Of a DNA stretch of 64,000 nucleotides, positions 25,256 through 34,548 are shown piece after piece. The translations under genes were made by a program, and so were the position numbers. Positions within the stretch are counted from its first letter, which is position 1. Each line of letters opens with the position of its first letter. Source of the DNA: Bacillota bacterium (GTDB lineage: Bacteria > Bacillota_G > SHA-98 > UBA4971); NCBI GenBank assembly GCA_012512055.1, contig JAAZEW010000257.1, positions 1 to 64,000 of the forward strand, given 5' to 3'. Under the pieces are notes generated by a model that was not told where the DNA came from, did not search any database, and saw nothing but the letters and a program-made list of their open reading frames with translations.

Positions 25256-26731
25256 TCAACCCAACATCCTTCGGAAGTCCTCGCCCTCAATCCTTTCAGT
25301 CCGGATTATGTGGGCGCTGATTTCCTTGAGAACACTTAGCCTGGATTCCAGGATCATCCCTGCCCTTTTCTCTTGAGTCTTGAGAATACTGCTTAATGTC
25401 TCGTGGTAGACTTGCTTCGGGAGTTCATCAACACTGACAATCCCTGCCTCGGACATTCCTGCGCTAATGAGTCTTCGCGAAATCTCCAAAGCCTGCTCAA
25501 AGTCGTTGGATGAACCTGTGGATTTTGATCCAAACACAAGTTCTTCAGCGACTGAGCCTGCCAGAAGTATGGCTATCTGCTCTTCCAGGTAACCGCAGGT
25601 ATACAGATGGTAGTCATCTTCCTGGGAATGCCTTGTATAGCCAAGGGCCTGGCCTCTTGACATGACGGTAATCGTAGATACTGATCCGGGACGCAATACC
25701 TCACTGACTATCCCATGCCCCACCTCATGATGAGCGATTCTATTCATCTCTTCTTCTGTGGGACGGCGATCCAGTTTCTCCCCCATAATCACCTTGTCGA
25801 TGGCTTCCCTTAGTTCATCTTGACCTATGGTGGTTTTCCCTTTTCGCATTGACAAGATGGCAGCCTCGTTCGCCAGGTTCTCAAGGTGAGCCCCGGAGAA
25901 CCCCAGCGTGTCCATGGCAATTTCATCAAGATCCACGTTCTCTTCAAACGGCTTCCCCGCTGAGTGAATCTTCAGTATGTGAAGCCTGCCTTGCCGATCA
26001 GGGAGGTCCACCCGCACTATGCGATCGAATCTCCCAGGCCTGGTGAGAGCGGGATCAAGCAGATCCGCCCTGTTAGTGGCAGCCATTACAAGCAATCTGA
26101 CGTCATCATGCGGGCTTATTCCGTCCATCTCCACAAGCAGTTGATTAAGGGTTTGATCGTATTCCAAATGACTGCTGTGCCTTCCGCGTTTTCCTCCGAG
26201 GACCTCTATTTCATCTATGAATATCATTGCAGATTCGCGGCCCTCGCGCAATGCGGAAGACCTTGCAGTAGAGAACAATTGGCGAACCCGCTGCGCGCCT
26301 ACGCCTGCATACATCTCAATAAACTCCGATCCTGACGATGCTACGAAAACACTCTTCGTGTGGTTGGCAGCAGCCTTCGCCAGGAGGGTCTTCCCTGTAC
26401 CCGGAGGGCCTGTCAACAGGATTCCCCTTAGCGGCCTGATTCCCAGCTTTCGTGAACGCTCGGAATCAACGATAAACTCCAAAGCTTCCAGGAGTTCGCG
26501 CTTTGCCACTTCCTGTCCGCCGATCCCTTCAAAGGAAACCTTTGTGTTTCTCCGGTCCTGCTTATTCCCTCCGATAATCTGAAAGCGCTTTCCTAGCTGA
26601 GCCCCGGATCGGATAAACCACACGGCTGCACCGAATATCGCAAGCAGGAGAAATATGCTTATATCATAACCTAAGGCAGCCAGGAACACAATTCCGGCAA
26701 GGGCTACCCCAATTCCGATCTCCTTTGCCAT
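25256..26731 (-). CDS. FtsH-like membrane AAA zinc protease lacking the extracytoplasmic domain
   Basis: 491 residues against roughly 600-650 for FtsH. Two N-terminal membrane segments (about 8-20 and 24-40) are joined by only a few residues, so the usual extracytoplasmic domain is absent. The AAA module is intact: Walker A GPPGTGKT (108-115), Walker B IFIDEIEVLG, second region of homology ATNRADLLDPALTRPGRFDR. The protease zinc motif is HEVGH (335-339), with SSNDFEQAL as the third-ligand region. It would degrade membrane and regulatory proteins with ATP. AGAGG lies before ATG 26731. The upstream small membrane protein gene is 32 bases away. Confidence 0.88.
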   Translation of the reverse strand: MAKEIGIGVALAGIVFLAALGYDISIFLLLAIFGAAVWFIRSGAQLGKRFQIIGGNKQDRRNTKVSFEGIGGQEVAKRELLEALEFIVDSERSRKLGIRPLRGILLTGPPGTGKTLLAKAAANHTKSVFVASSGSEFIEMYAGVGAQRVRQLFSTARSSALREGRESAMIFIDEIEVLGGKRGRHSSHLEYDQTLNQLLVEMDGISPHDDVRLLVMAATNRADLLDPALTRPGRFDRIVRVDLPDRQGRLHILKIHSAGKPFEENVDLDEIAMDTLGFSGAHLENLANEAAILSMRKGKTTIGQDELREAIDKVIMGEKLDRRPTEEEMNRIAHHEVGHGIVSEVLRPGSVSTITVMSRGQALGYTRHSQEDDYHLYTCGYLEEQIAILLAGSVAEELVFGSKSTGSSNDFEQALEISRRLISAGMSEAGIVSVDELPKQVYHETLSSILKTQEKRAGMILESRLSVLKEISAHIIRTERIEGEDFRRMLG

Positions 26732-26763
26732 GGTATTCCTCTCATCCTTTCTTGGCTCGGAGT

Positions 26764-27285
26764 CTAAGAAGCCTTCCCTCTTGGAATGACTTCATATAGA
26801 TAGTAATCTCCCTTGTGCAACTGCACGTACACATAGTCTCCGTCTACTCCCACGTTCCATCGATCCAGCTCCGCTTCCTTCGCCTCTTCGTCTATTGCCA
26901 GGGACATGGCGTAGAAGCTCCCTCTGGCCAGCGCTTCTTCTATGTGAATGCGCATACTGCGGAACGTCTCCTCCAGCCCATTGCCGCGCCTATCCGTTAC
27001 AGTGAGGGCAGCAGGCGTTCTACCGGTAGCCTCCTCAATGCCTGCCCAAAGTTGAGCATATTCAGACTGTATGTCCTGGACATTGCCTAGGTCAACGCTT
27101 ACGCACAGGCCTTCCGCACACTCAGAAACAGTGTAGTCCAGAACTCCTGCCTGCTGCGTAAAGAACTGATGGAGGGGTCTTCTCACTTTCATACTGTAGC
27201 TTGCAGCGCGTCCTCCGTAGAGTGCAACGAGCGTGATAATGAATACTATAGCAATTCGCTTGATATCAAGCCCCAATAGTTGCAA
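26764..27285 (-). CDS. Unrecognised single-pass membrane protein upstream of the FtsH-like gene
   Basis: 173 residues from TTG at 27285, chosen because AGGGAGAGG stands eight bases upstream; an ATG at 27345 would overlap the rpe terminator and a TATAAT box. One N-terminal membrane segment (about 10-26, IAIVFIITLVALYGG) is followed by an extracytoplasmic region of about 140 residues with two cysteines (SECAEGLCVS) and an alternating strand pattern at the end. No family recognised. It is probably co-transcribed with the FtsH-like protease that lacks its own external domain, suggesting a partner or regulator. Confidence 0.65.
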   Translation of the reverse strand: MQLLGLDIKRIAIVFIITLVALYGGRAASYSMKVRRPLHQFFTQQAGVLDYTVSECAEGLCVSVDLGNVQDIQSEYAQLWAGIEEATGRTPAALTVTDRRGNGLEETFRSMRIHIEEALARGSFYAMSLAIDEEAKEAELDRWNVGVDGDYVYVQLHKGDYYLYEVIPRGKAS

Positions 27286-27332
27286 TCCCTTCCCCTCTCC
27301 CTTCTGCAGGATTGTCTGAATTATAACATAAA

Positions 27333-27352
27333 GCCCTCGACTCATCGAGGGC
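27333..27352 (-). terminator. Terminator of the rpe operon
   Basis: GCCCTCGA and TCGAGGGC, a perfect 8-bp stem with a CTCA loop, followed on the minus strand by TTTATG. Located 55 bases after the rpe stop. A TATAAT lies immediately downstream and may start the next transcript. Confidence 0.65.
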
Positions 27353-27406
27353 AGACATCAGGTAAACATAGGAATTGGCACACCTGCAATCAGGCGGTTC
27401 TCCGCT

Positions 27407-28072
27407 TCATACGGGGTTTCGAGCAAGGCTTGCGCTACGGAGGAATTCCACCTGCTCCGAAGGAGCATCATGCTCAAAGATGTAACTGCCGGCAACCAGG
27501 ACATTGGCCCCGGCCTTTGTCACGATGGGAGCAGTGATATCATTGATTCCGCCGTCGACTTCCACGTCAATGTTCTGTCCTGCCCTATCCGCCATTTCTC
27601 TGACCTTTCTGATCTTGGTCACCATTTCAGGTATGAAAGCCTGTCCGCCGAATCCGGGATTCACTGTCATGACAAGCACGAGATCTACCATGTCAATGAT
27701 ATGCTCTATCATGATAACCGGGGTTGCAGGGCAAAGTGCGACCCCGGGTGAGCATCCGGCATCTCTGATCGCCCGGATAGTCCTGTGGAGATGGCAGGAA
27801 GTCTCTGCGTGAACTGTAATGATTGAACTGCCTGCTTTGGCAAAAGCCTCAATGTAGAGCTCAGGGTTGTCTATCATAAGGTGGACATCAAGGGGAAGAT
27901 CAGTTGACTTCCGAAGATCGCTTACCACAGGCGGGCCTATCGTTATGTTGGGAACAAAGTGGCCGTCCATTACATCTACGTGTAGCAGGTCGGCATTTCC
28001 CACACTCTCTATAGACGTAGCCAGGTTCGCGAAATCCGCTGAGAGTATTGACGGAGCAATCTTGATTGTCAT
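27407..28072 (-). CDS. rpe: Ribulose-phosphate 3-epimerase
   Basis: 221 residues of the TIM-barrel epimerase: KIAPSILSADFANL, LLHVDVMDGHFVPNITIG, LDVHLMIDNPE, MTVNPGFGGQAFIPEMV and DVEVDGGIN all match the metal and phosphate-binding motifs. It interconverts ribulose-5-phosphate and xylulose-5-phosphate in the pentose phosphate pathway. The ATG overlaps the rsgA stop by 4 bases, behind AAAGGAGG. The order prpC-prkC-rsgA-rpe is conserved across Bacillota. Confidence 0.97.
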   Translation of the reverse strand: MTIKIAPSILSADFANLATSIESVGNADLLHVDVMDGHFVPNITIGPPVVSDLRKSTDLPLDVHLMIDNPELYIEAFAKAGSSIITVHAETSCHLHRTIRAIRDAGCSPGVALCPATPVIMIEHIIDMVDLVLVMTVNPGFGGQAFIPEMVTKIRKVREMADRAGQNIDVEVDGGINDITAPIVTKAGANVLVAGSYIFEHDAPSEQVEFLRSASLARNPV

Positions 28073-28956
28073 CTGCCTCTCCTCCTTTCTCTTTCTGTTG
28101 ATTCAAGCAAGAGTTTCACATAGTGACTGTACCGGAATTCAGCGATATGACCGGCTTCTACAGCCTTTTTCACACCGCAGTCAGGCTCTTTATGATGAAC
28201 ACAGGTAGAGAACTTGCAGTCTTCCATGGGTATTTTGAATTCGCGGAATAGGTAACCAAGGGTTCTACTGTCAATTCTGTCAAGGTCCAGCTTAGAAAAA
28301 CCGGGAGTATCAGCGACGTATCCTGCAGGCTCGATCTTAAGGAGGTGTGGGTATCGAGTTGTGTGCCTGCCGCGTCCGGTTTTTGCGCTGACCTCCCCTG
28401 TTTCAAGCCTCAGTCCCGGCTCCAGGGAGTTGAGAAGCGCGGATTTTCCCACACCTGACGGGCCTGCGAACACAGAGAGCTTCCCCGAAAGCGCTTTCCG
28501 TAGTCCTGTCATTCCCCAACCTGCCCGGGCACTCGTCTTTATCGTTTTATACCCTGCGTTTCTATATGGTTTGGTAAGTTTATCCGCAGCGTACCTACTT
28601 ACCAGGTCAATCTTATTGAAGCATATCACAATATCCAGAGAGTCTACCTCAACTGTTGTAAGGATTCTGTCAAGCAATTCCAGATCAGGAGATGGTTCAC
28701 TGCATGCCATAACAACGACAGCTTGATCTACATTCGCCACAGGGGGCCGATAGAGGCGTGTTTGTCGTGGGAGTACATCCTCAATGACTCCGTACAGGCC
28801 GTCCCGCGAGGTAAAAGTGAATGAGACAATGTCCCCTACGAGAACGTCCTTGTCCTCCTTCTGGAGCCTGCCCCGTATCTTGCAGTCAACAACAGTATCT
28901 CCGTGGCTGACAAAGTAGTGGCCTGAATATGCCTTAATAACACGTCCTTCCGGCAT
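28069..28956 (-). CDS. rsgA: Small ribosomal subunit biogenesis GTPase RsgA
   Basis: 295 residues from ATG at 28956, with AGGAGG seven bases upstream. N-terminal OB-fold, then a circularly permuted GTPase: FNKIDLVSRY (G4) precedes the P-loop GPSGVGKSALLNSL (G1) and DTPGF (G3). A C-terminal zinc-binding segment reads CKFSTCVHHKEPDC. It checks late maturation of the 30S subunit. It follows prkC by 14 bases. An upstream reading into prkC exists but lacks family sequence. Confidence 0.96.
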   Translation of the reverse strand: MPEGRVIKAYSGHYFVSHGDTVVDCKIRGRLQKEDKDVLVGDIVSFTFTSRDGLYGVIEDVLPRQTRLYRPPVANVDQAVVVMACSEPSPDLELLDRILTTVEVDSLDIVICFNKIDLVSRYAADKLTKPYRNAGYKTIKTSARAGWGMTGLRKALSGKLSVFAGPSGVGKSALLNSLEPGLRLETGEVSAKTGRGRHTTRYPHLLKIEPAGYVADTPGFSKLDLDRIDSRTLGYLFREFKIPMEDCKFSTCVHHKEPDCGVKKAVEAGHIAEFRYSHYVKLLLESTERERRRGR

Positions 28957-28970
28957 CCACCGTCCTCCTG

Positions 28971-30902
28971 TTATCCTTTGGGAACTGATTCGTCCCTGTA
29001 TAGGACTCCTCCGATGTAAACCCTGACCCTCATCTTCCGGCCCCATGCGTTGATCTGCTTCTCAATGCGTTCACCCGGCGTATGCATACCTACGTAATAG
29101 TCTCTTTCGCCATAGTAGTCATTGATACGAATTCTGACTTCCTGTAAATCTGTTCCCGGAGGGACTACAATAGTGACCAGGCTTGAGATAGGTGTAATTG
29201 CGTCAAGAAGAGATGAAGTATCCTGACCTTTGCCTACGACGAAATCTACAGGTGAGCCCAGTGCGGCAAGTTGCCCCGACTCCGGCTGTTGACTGAATAT
29301 AATTCCGGGTTGTGCCCCTTCCCTGGCTTCCTCGGTTACTCGCCCTTTAACCAAACCTGAGACAGTCAGCAGGGACTCAGCTTGGGCTATATCCATACCT
29401 CGAAAATCCTGAACTGTCACGAGTTGAGGTTCAGGACCGTCACTTACGACAATTTCCACAATGGTGCCCTTTTCTACTTGGGCTCCTGCAGGAGGAGACT
29501 GAGAGGCCACCTTGTTTACTTCTACCTCGTTACTGTAATCCCTTGACTGAGCGCCTGGCAGGAGTTCCAGCCTCTCCAGTTCCAGCATGGCTTCACGAAG
29601 ACTCAGCCCCAGGAGATCCGGCATTTCCACAATCTCTTTTCCCAGACTCACGACCAGGGTGACTTTACTGTTCATTTTCACCCTTTCGTATGCAGCAGGA
29701 CGCTGAGATATTACGCGGTTAGCCGGAACGGTCTCATCGTATCGTTTGTCAGGGGAGTCAAGCCGTACATGAGCTTTGTCTGCAAGGATCTCCGCTTCTT
29801 CAAGAGTCTTTCCTGTAAAATCCGGCACTCTCACTTCTTCTACATAAAGCCATTCAGGCAACATAAAGATGATGCCGGCTGCAATTGCAAGTAGAGCAAG
29901 AACAAGGAACAATGTTACAAAGACAGTACGTCGTGGATTGCCGTTCTTCGGTTTACGTCTCACCTGCGTCTCCTCCATGTCAGCCCCGGGATCCGACGGA
30001 GATGATAGGACCTGTGCAGTCAGGTCCGTAAGAGTAGTATCGCTATCCATATGAATATCATCATTCGCAGCGTCATAATCGTTGCCGGGGAACGCATATG
30101 GTTCTAACGCTCTCATCATATGTCTTGCGTCTTGATAACGCCGGGAAGGATTTTTTTCAAGGGCTTTCAGCACTATCCGTTCAAGACCCAAGGGGATTGC
30201 CTCATTAATCTCTGTAGGAGGGGTCACAGAAGTCTCGAGGTGCTTCAGTGCTATGGAGATGGGACTCTCACCCCTAAAAGGCACAGTACCTGTTAGCATT
30301 TCGTACAGGACGACACCTGACGAATAGATATCGGATTGTGCTTCTACTGCATCGCCGCGGGCCTGTTCCGGTGAAAAGTAGTTTACCGTTCCTATTATCG
30401 TTCCGGTATCAGTCAGAGTTGACGCGCTCAGCGCCCTTGCGATACCGAAATCTGTGACTTTCACTCTTTCGTCTGAAGTCACCATGACGTTGTGAGGCTT
30501 AATATCCCTGTGCACAATTCCGTTCTCATGAGCATGCTGCAAGGCAGCCAGAATTTGCCAGGCTATCCGGGCAGCTCTCTGCGACGGTAAATGGCCGGAC
30601 TTGCGGATAGCCTCTTTGAGGCTTGTGCCGCTTACATACTCCATTACTATATAGTAGTGTTCTTCGTCTTTGCCGACATCATATATACTGACAATATTGG
30701 GATGTGAAAGACCTGCTGCAGCCTGAGCTTCCCTTCGAAAACGCTCGACAAACTCTTCGTTGGATGCAAATTGGGGCCTTAGGACTTTTATCGCAACTGT
30801 TCGATTCAGGATTTGGCAGTGAGCTTTATATACCTCCGCCATCCCGCCTGAACCCAACTTAGAGAGTATCTTATATCTCTTACCGAGAACCTCCCCTACC
30901 AT
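28971..30902 (-). CDS. prkC: PASTA-domain serine/threonine protein kinase PrkC
   Basis: 643 residues. Kinase domain (about 8-270) with GSGGMAEVY loop, Lys39, HRDIKPHNV catalytic loop (131-139) and DFG (151-153); a membrane segment (326-348); three PASTA domains (about 356-425, 426-492, 493-565); and a further C-terminal beta domain of unknown type (about 575-643). PrkC senses muropeptides or lipid II outside the membrane and phosphorylates division, translation and germination proteins. It is directly preceded by its phosphatase gene and followed by rsgA. Catalytic residues look intact. Confidence 0.96.
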   Translation of the reverse strand: MVGEVLGKRYKILSKLGSGGMAEVYKAHCQILNRTVAIKVLRPQFASNEEFVERFRREAQAAAGLSHPNIVSIYDVGKDEEHYYIVMEYVSGTSLKEAIRKSGHLPSQRAARIAWQILAALQHAHENGIVHRDIKPHNVMVTSDERVKVTDFGIARALSASTLTDTGTIIGTVNYFSPEQARGDAVEAQSDIYSSGVVLYEMLTGTVPFRGESPISIALKHLETSVTPPTEINEAIPLGLERIVLKALEKNPSRRYQDARHMMRALEPYAFPGNDYDAANDDIHMDSDTTLTDLTAQVLSSPSDPGADMEETQVRRKPKNGNPRRTVFVTLFLVLALLAIAAGIIFMLPEWLYVEEVRVPDFTGKTLEEAEILADKAHVRLDSPDKRYDETVPANRVISQRPAAYERVKMNSKVTLVVSLGKEIVEMPDLLGLSLREAMLELERLELLPGAQSRDYSNEVEVNKVASQSPPAGAQVEKGTIVEIVVSDGPEPQLVTVQDFRGMDIAQAESLLTVSGLVKGRVTEEAREGAQPGIIFSQQPESGQLAALGSPVDFVVGKGQDTSSLLDAITPISSLVTIVVPPGTDLQEVRIRINDYYGERDYYVGMHTPGERIEKQINAWGRKMRVRVYIGGVLYRDESVPKG

Positions 30903-30927
30903 CTCTGAACCTCACCTGCTTCGCATT

Positions 30928-31638
30928 TCAGGTTTGAGTGCCGATAAACACAGCAACAACCGTGACGTTGTCGTGTCCGCCGTTTGTGTTTGCCAGAGCA
31001 ATGAGCTCATCCACAACTGCCCGAGGGGCTTGCCGGGACACAACCACGTCCAGAATCTCAGAGTCGTCTATAGCCCCTGACAGCCCGTCTGTACATAAGA
31101 TAAAACGGTCCCCGGGTTCCACCTTCCAATCGACTATTTCCATGTCCACTGCCGGTAGTGTACCTATGGCTCGAGTCAAAAGGTTGCGCTGGGGATGGAC
31201 CTTCGCTTCACTCTTCGTCAGCATTCCCATCCTGACAAGCTCACCCACAACAGAGTGGTCTTCTGTCAGTTGATATATGACATCTTGCCTTACCAGATAT
31301 GCTCTGCTGTCTCCTACGTGCCCTATATATGCCGTGCCGTCTTGGATAAGTAAAGCTGTCAGTGTAGTGCCCATGCCTTTACAATTCTCATCGCGTATGG
31401 AGCGCCTGTAAATTGCAGCGTTAATTCCTTGGAATGCCTCCCTGAGTCTGCCGGCCGGATCGCTTTCAGAAGACAACAAGTATTCTTCAAGCATCTTCAC
31501 AGCCATTTTACTGGCAACTTCTCCTGCCTCATGCCCACCGAGGCCGTCAGCTACGGCAAATAAGACGTCACTTAGCAGGTAATTATCCTCATTTACCGTC
31601 CTTACAAGCCCCACGTCAGTACGGGCGGAGGCCTCCAT
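30928..31638 (-). CDS. prpC: PP2C-type protein phosphatase PrpC
   Basis: About 236 residues from ATG at 31638 (a GTG three codons earlier is also possible). PP2C motifs in order: GLVRTVNEDNYL, FAVADGLGGHEAGEVAS, GMGTTLTALLI, GHVGDSRAYL, LTEDHSVV, FILCTDGLSGAI and GGHDNVTVV. It removes phosphate from PrkC and its targets and needs divalent metal. It lies 25 bases upstream of prkC and 54 bases downstream of rlmN, the conserved rlmN-prpC-prkC order. Confidence 0.95.
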   Translation of the reverse strand: MEASARTDVGLVRTVNEDNYLLSDVLFAVADGLGGHEAGEVASKMAVKMLEEYLLSSESDPAGRLREAFQGINAAIYRRSIRDENCKGMGTTLTALLIQDGTAYIGHVGDSRAYLVRQDVIYQLTEDHSVVGELVRMGMLTKSEAKVHPQRNLLTRAIGTLPAVDMEIVDWKVEPGDRFILCTDGLSGAIDDSEILDVVVSRQAPRAVVDELIALANTNGGHDNVTVVAVFIGTQT

Positions 31639-31691
31639 ATAATCCACCCCCGTTCAAGAGTGTCTAAAAGGAAGTATAACCTTGAATTGCC

Positions 31692-32723
31692 TTACCTGCA
31701 ACACCTGCGACGCAACTGACCGCAGGCTGCATTGACATCCAAGCCCAGATCTCTCCTCACAGTGACGGGAATAGACGCATCTTGGAGTATCTTATGAAAC
31801 CTGCTTATCCGTTCAGTTGTAGGCCTTGAGTATTTTCTCTCATCGATAGGATTAAGGGGTATCAAGTTTACGTGGCAAGCCTGCCCTTGGAGCAGATCCG
31901 CAAGCTGACCGGCGTGCACCTGGCTGTCATTGACATCTCGAATCAGCGCATACTCAAAAGTCACTCGCCTGCCTGTACGCTCTCTATAGAAAGCTGCTGC
32001 ATCCATTAATTCCGCAATCGGATACCGCCGATTTATCGGCATCAGCATTTGGCGAACATCATCAGTAGCCGCATGCAGGGAGATGGAGAGAGTCACCGGT
32101 ATCTCTTCCTCTGCAAGCCTCCGTATTCCCGGCGCCAGTCCGCAAGTGGACACAGTCATACGGCGAAAACTAATCCCTAATCCCCCTTTGGCGTTGAGAA
32201 TGCGTAACGCCTTGACTGCTGCCTCATAGTTGTCAAGGGGTTCCCCTGTACCCATAAGGACTATGTTTCCGACATTGGCACCGAAGAGGGCTACATCTTC
32301 TTGGATTCTGAGTGCTTCATCCACTATCTCGGACGCAGTAAGGTCTCGAACGAATCCGGAAAGTCCTGATGCACAAAAGGAGCAAGCCATTTTGCAGCCA
32401 ATCTGCGTGGAAAGACAGGCAGTGATACCGTACCTATATTCCATTCTGACAGCTTCTATAGCATTTTTGTCATGAGTCTCCAGTAAATACTTTACCGTAC
32501 CTTTCTTGCCTTCATTTCTTGCGCGTACGTCAAGGCATCTTATGTATGAGGTTTCCTTGAGTTTTTGGCGAAGCGCCAGGGGCAGGTTAGTCATATGGTC
32601 AAAAGAGCACACAAGGTGCTTATGGACCCATGAGAATATCTGGTCACCCCTGTACGAAGGTTGTCCCAGCGATACCACAAAGCTGCTCAGTTCGTCAGGG
32701 AGAAGGCTTTTGATGTCTTCCAT
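31692..32723 (-). CDS. rlmN: Dual-specificity 23S rRNA/tRNA adenine C2-methyltransferase RlmN
   Basis: 343 residues. Radical SAM cluster motif CKMACSFC within STQIGCKMACSFCASG, a GTGEPLDNY SAM-binding loop, a C-terminal region with GLDVNAACGQL carrying the second methyl-transferring cysteine, and ISLHAATDDVRQML. It methylates A2503 of 23S rRNA and A37 of some tRNAs. ATG at 32723 with GGGAGG. It is divergent from the phosphatase gene at 32843, leaving 119 bases for two promoters. Confidence 0.97.
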   Translation of the reverse strand: MEDIKSLLPDELSSFVVSLGQPSYRGDQIFSWVHKHLVCSFDHMTNLPLALRQKLKETSYIRCLDVRARNEGKKGTVKYLLETHDKNAIEAVRMEYRYGITACLSTQIGCKMACSFCASGLSGFVRDLTASEIVDEALRIQEDVALFGANVGNIVLMGTGEPLDNYEAAVKALRILNAKGGLGISFRRMTVSTCGLAPGIRRLAEEEIPVTLSISLHAATDDVRQMLMPINRRYPIAELMDAAAFYRERTGRRVTFEYALIRDVNDSQVHAGQLADLLQGQACHVNLIPLNPIDERKYSRPTTERISRFHKILQDASIPVTVRRDLGLDVNAACGQLRRRCCR

Positions 32724-32842
32724 CTGGATTCCTCCCAGTGAGTTAATTCATCTCTTTCAGTAGGATTTCCTCTTGCCGGTATTAGAGATGACATTGCGTA
32801 TGCGCCATAGGTTATTATAGACTGTAACAAGGGGGTTGTCAT

Positions 32843-33457
32843 ATGGATACGCTTCTCTATCTTGTAAGGCATGGCATAACCAAGTGGAATGACGAGAGAA
32901 GATATCAAGGACAGCGCGATTTGCCTCTGTCCGACGCGGGTCGGCTACAAGCCGAAAAAGTCGCCCGACGATTTCAAGGGGTGGAGATTGCTGCCGTGTA
33001 CTCCAGTGACCTCGCCAGGGCAATGGATACCGCGCATTTCATAGGCAAGACCCATGGGCTTCCTGTGATCCCCCTGGGAGAGCTTCGCGAGATAGATGTC
33101 GGAATGTGGGAGGGTAAGAGCTTTGAAGAACTCCGGCATACGGAGAGAGAACTCCTTGAACACCGGCTTTCTGACATCGTAAACAACCCTATCCCGGGCG
33201 GTGAGTCATACGCTCAGCTTAGGGATAGGGTTATCCCGAAATTCACGGAACTCATCAGCATCCATAGGGGTTCATCCATATGTATTGTGAGTCACAGCGG
33301 CCCCTTGAAATTGATAATCTGCCATGCCCTGGGTATGGAGCCTTACGGACGTCTTAGATTCGAATTGGCAAACGCCGGTGTAAGCGCGGTTGCATGCACC
33401 GGCGATATGCGGATTCGAGTATGTTTTCTAAACGACACATGTCATCTCGTTACTTGA
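32843..33457 (+). CDS. Histidine phosphatase family protein (phosphoglycerate mutase-like)
   Basis: 204 residues and one of only two plus-strand genes here. The catalytic motif LVRHGITKWN (RHG at 9-11), YSSDLARAMDTA, REIDVGMWEGKSFEEL and the second histidine in IVSHSGPLK mark the branch-1 histidine phosphatase superfamily. Relatives include CobC, PhoE and GpmB-like broad phosphatases; the substrate is unclear, and no cobalamin genes lie nearby. AAGGGGG precedes ATG 32843. Its 3' end overlaps the convergent SLH-protein gene by 8 bases. Confidence 0.88.
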   Translation: MDTLLYLVRHGITKWNDERRYQGQRDLPLSDAGRLQAEKVARRFQGVEIAAVYSSDLARAMDTAHFIGKTHGLPVIPLGELREIDVGMWEGKSFEELRHTERELLEHRLSDIVNNPIPGGESYAQLRDRVIPKFTELISIHRGSSICIVSHSGPLKLIICHALGMEPYGRLRFELANAGVSAVACTGDMRIRVCFLNDTCHLVT

Positions 33458-34529
33458 TAACGACTCCAAGCACTGCCACAAGGCCTAAGAGCACTTTGAG
33501 AAGCCCGTTCTCTTTGCGTAGCTTGTCAAGATCCTTGGTTGTTTGCCCTTTGAAGGCTGCAAGATCCGATGACAGGGTCGTAAGCCCGCTCTCTAGTGAG
33601 GTATAAGATGAGATTCTGGCGGTGCGCTCGTTCCTGAAAGCGTCTTCCAGGCTCAGAGTCTTTCCGCGAAGGGCATTCAGCTCATCAGTGAAAGATGTAC
33701 CCTCTTGCTCTGTTTTGGACGTGAGCTGAGAAACCTTGCTGTCCAGTTCAGAAACTGCCTGTTTCGACAAGGTAATCTCAGCAGCATGCTCACTTACGGC
33801 CACAGATACGCTGTCAAGATCTTTCCGTATAGCCGCTACTTGAGGTTCGAGGGAGGTAAGCCTCAAAACAGTGGCACTGAGATCCTCTTCCAGTTGAGCA
33901 AACTTCGTCCCATGGGTACCAACTTGTGTCCCCAGCTCAAGCAAGCCCGCCTCCGTCCTCAGAGCAAGCTCATGGGTGTCGCCGATTCTCTCGGCAAGCT
34001 TCGTTTCCACCTGGGTAATGCGTGCGTCGAGCTTCTCTTGGCCTCTCATAATATCTGAGATGATTTTGTCGACTTCACCCTTCATTTCACGTTGGGTGAA
34101 AGTAAGCTTTGCAATATCCTCTTGCATCACTTGCCGAGCCTTATCATTTTCATCCATGGTTTTCGCAAATACCTGCAGCTCAGTGGCAATAAGGACAAGT
34201 TCCTCACGGAATTCACCTGACAGTTTCCTCAGCAACTCAACGTCTTCCGGAGTTGCGCCGACACGTCCTGTACCTACCTCATTCAGGAGTCTTGCTATCA
34301 CCGTAGCAAGGGTATACCTGTCCACAGCCTTAGTCCCCTGGAATGTTCCGTCTCCGTACAGGCCGAGATACCCTTTGTCCACAAGTAATTTCACAGATTG
34401 GTATGCCCAATGTTCTTTCGGCACATCTTTAATCTCTGCGCTCGCGCCGTGATATGGCACAAGGCATGCGACAAGGGATGCCAAGACTACGAAGGTAATG
34501 GTGTTGAGACGTGATTTCCCGGTTAACAT
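33450..34529 (-). CDS. SLH-domain, coiled-coil protein with C-terminal membrane segment (Omp-alpha-like)
   Basis: 359 residues from ATG at 34529 behind GGAGG. Layout: signal peptide (1-31, cut after GASA), one SLH motif (about 32-86, IKDVPKEHWAYQSVKLLVDKG ... VDRYTLATVIARLL), about 240 residues of heptad-rich coiled coil (about 95-335), and a hydrophobic C-terminal segment (about 343-358, LLKVLLGLVAVLGVVI). Signal peptide, SLH, coiled coil and C-terminal hydrophobic anchor are the plan of Omp-alpha of Thermotoga, which spans the periplasm and ties the outer membrane to the wall. A surface rod anchored in the cytoplasmic membrane is the alternative. It follows a TonB/ExbBD group. Confidence 0.75.
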   Translation of the reverse strand: MLTGKSRLNTITFVVLASLVACLVPYHGASAEIKDVPKEHWAYQSVKLLVDKGYLGLYGDGTFQGTKAVDRYTLATVIARLLNEVGTGRVGATPEDVELLRKLSGEFREELVLIATELQVFAKTMDENDKARQVMQEDIAKLTFTQREMKGEVDKIISDIMRGQEKLDARITQVETKLAERIGDTHELALRTEAGLLELGTQVGTHGTKFAQLEEDLSATVLRLTSLEPQVAAIRKDLDSVSVAVSEHAAEITLSKQAVSELDSKVSQLTSKTEQEGTSFTDELNALRGKTLSLEDAFRNERTARISSYTSLESGLTTLSSDLAAFKGQTTKDLDKLRKENGLLKVLLGLVAVLGVVIK

Positions 34530-34548
34530 GTAACCCCCTCCAATCCTG

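Noticed and set aside
32794..32821. TTGCGT...TATAGA promoter ahead of the histidine phosphatase gene
   Set aside because: Weak -35 and several alternative spacings; not strong enough to list as a feature.
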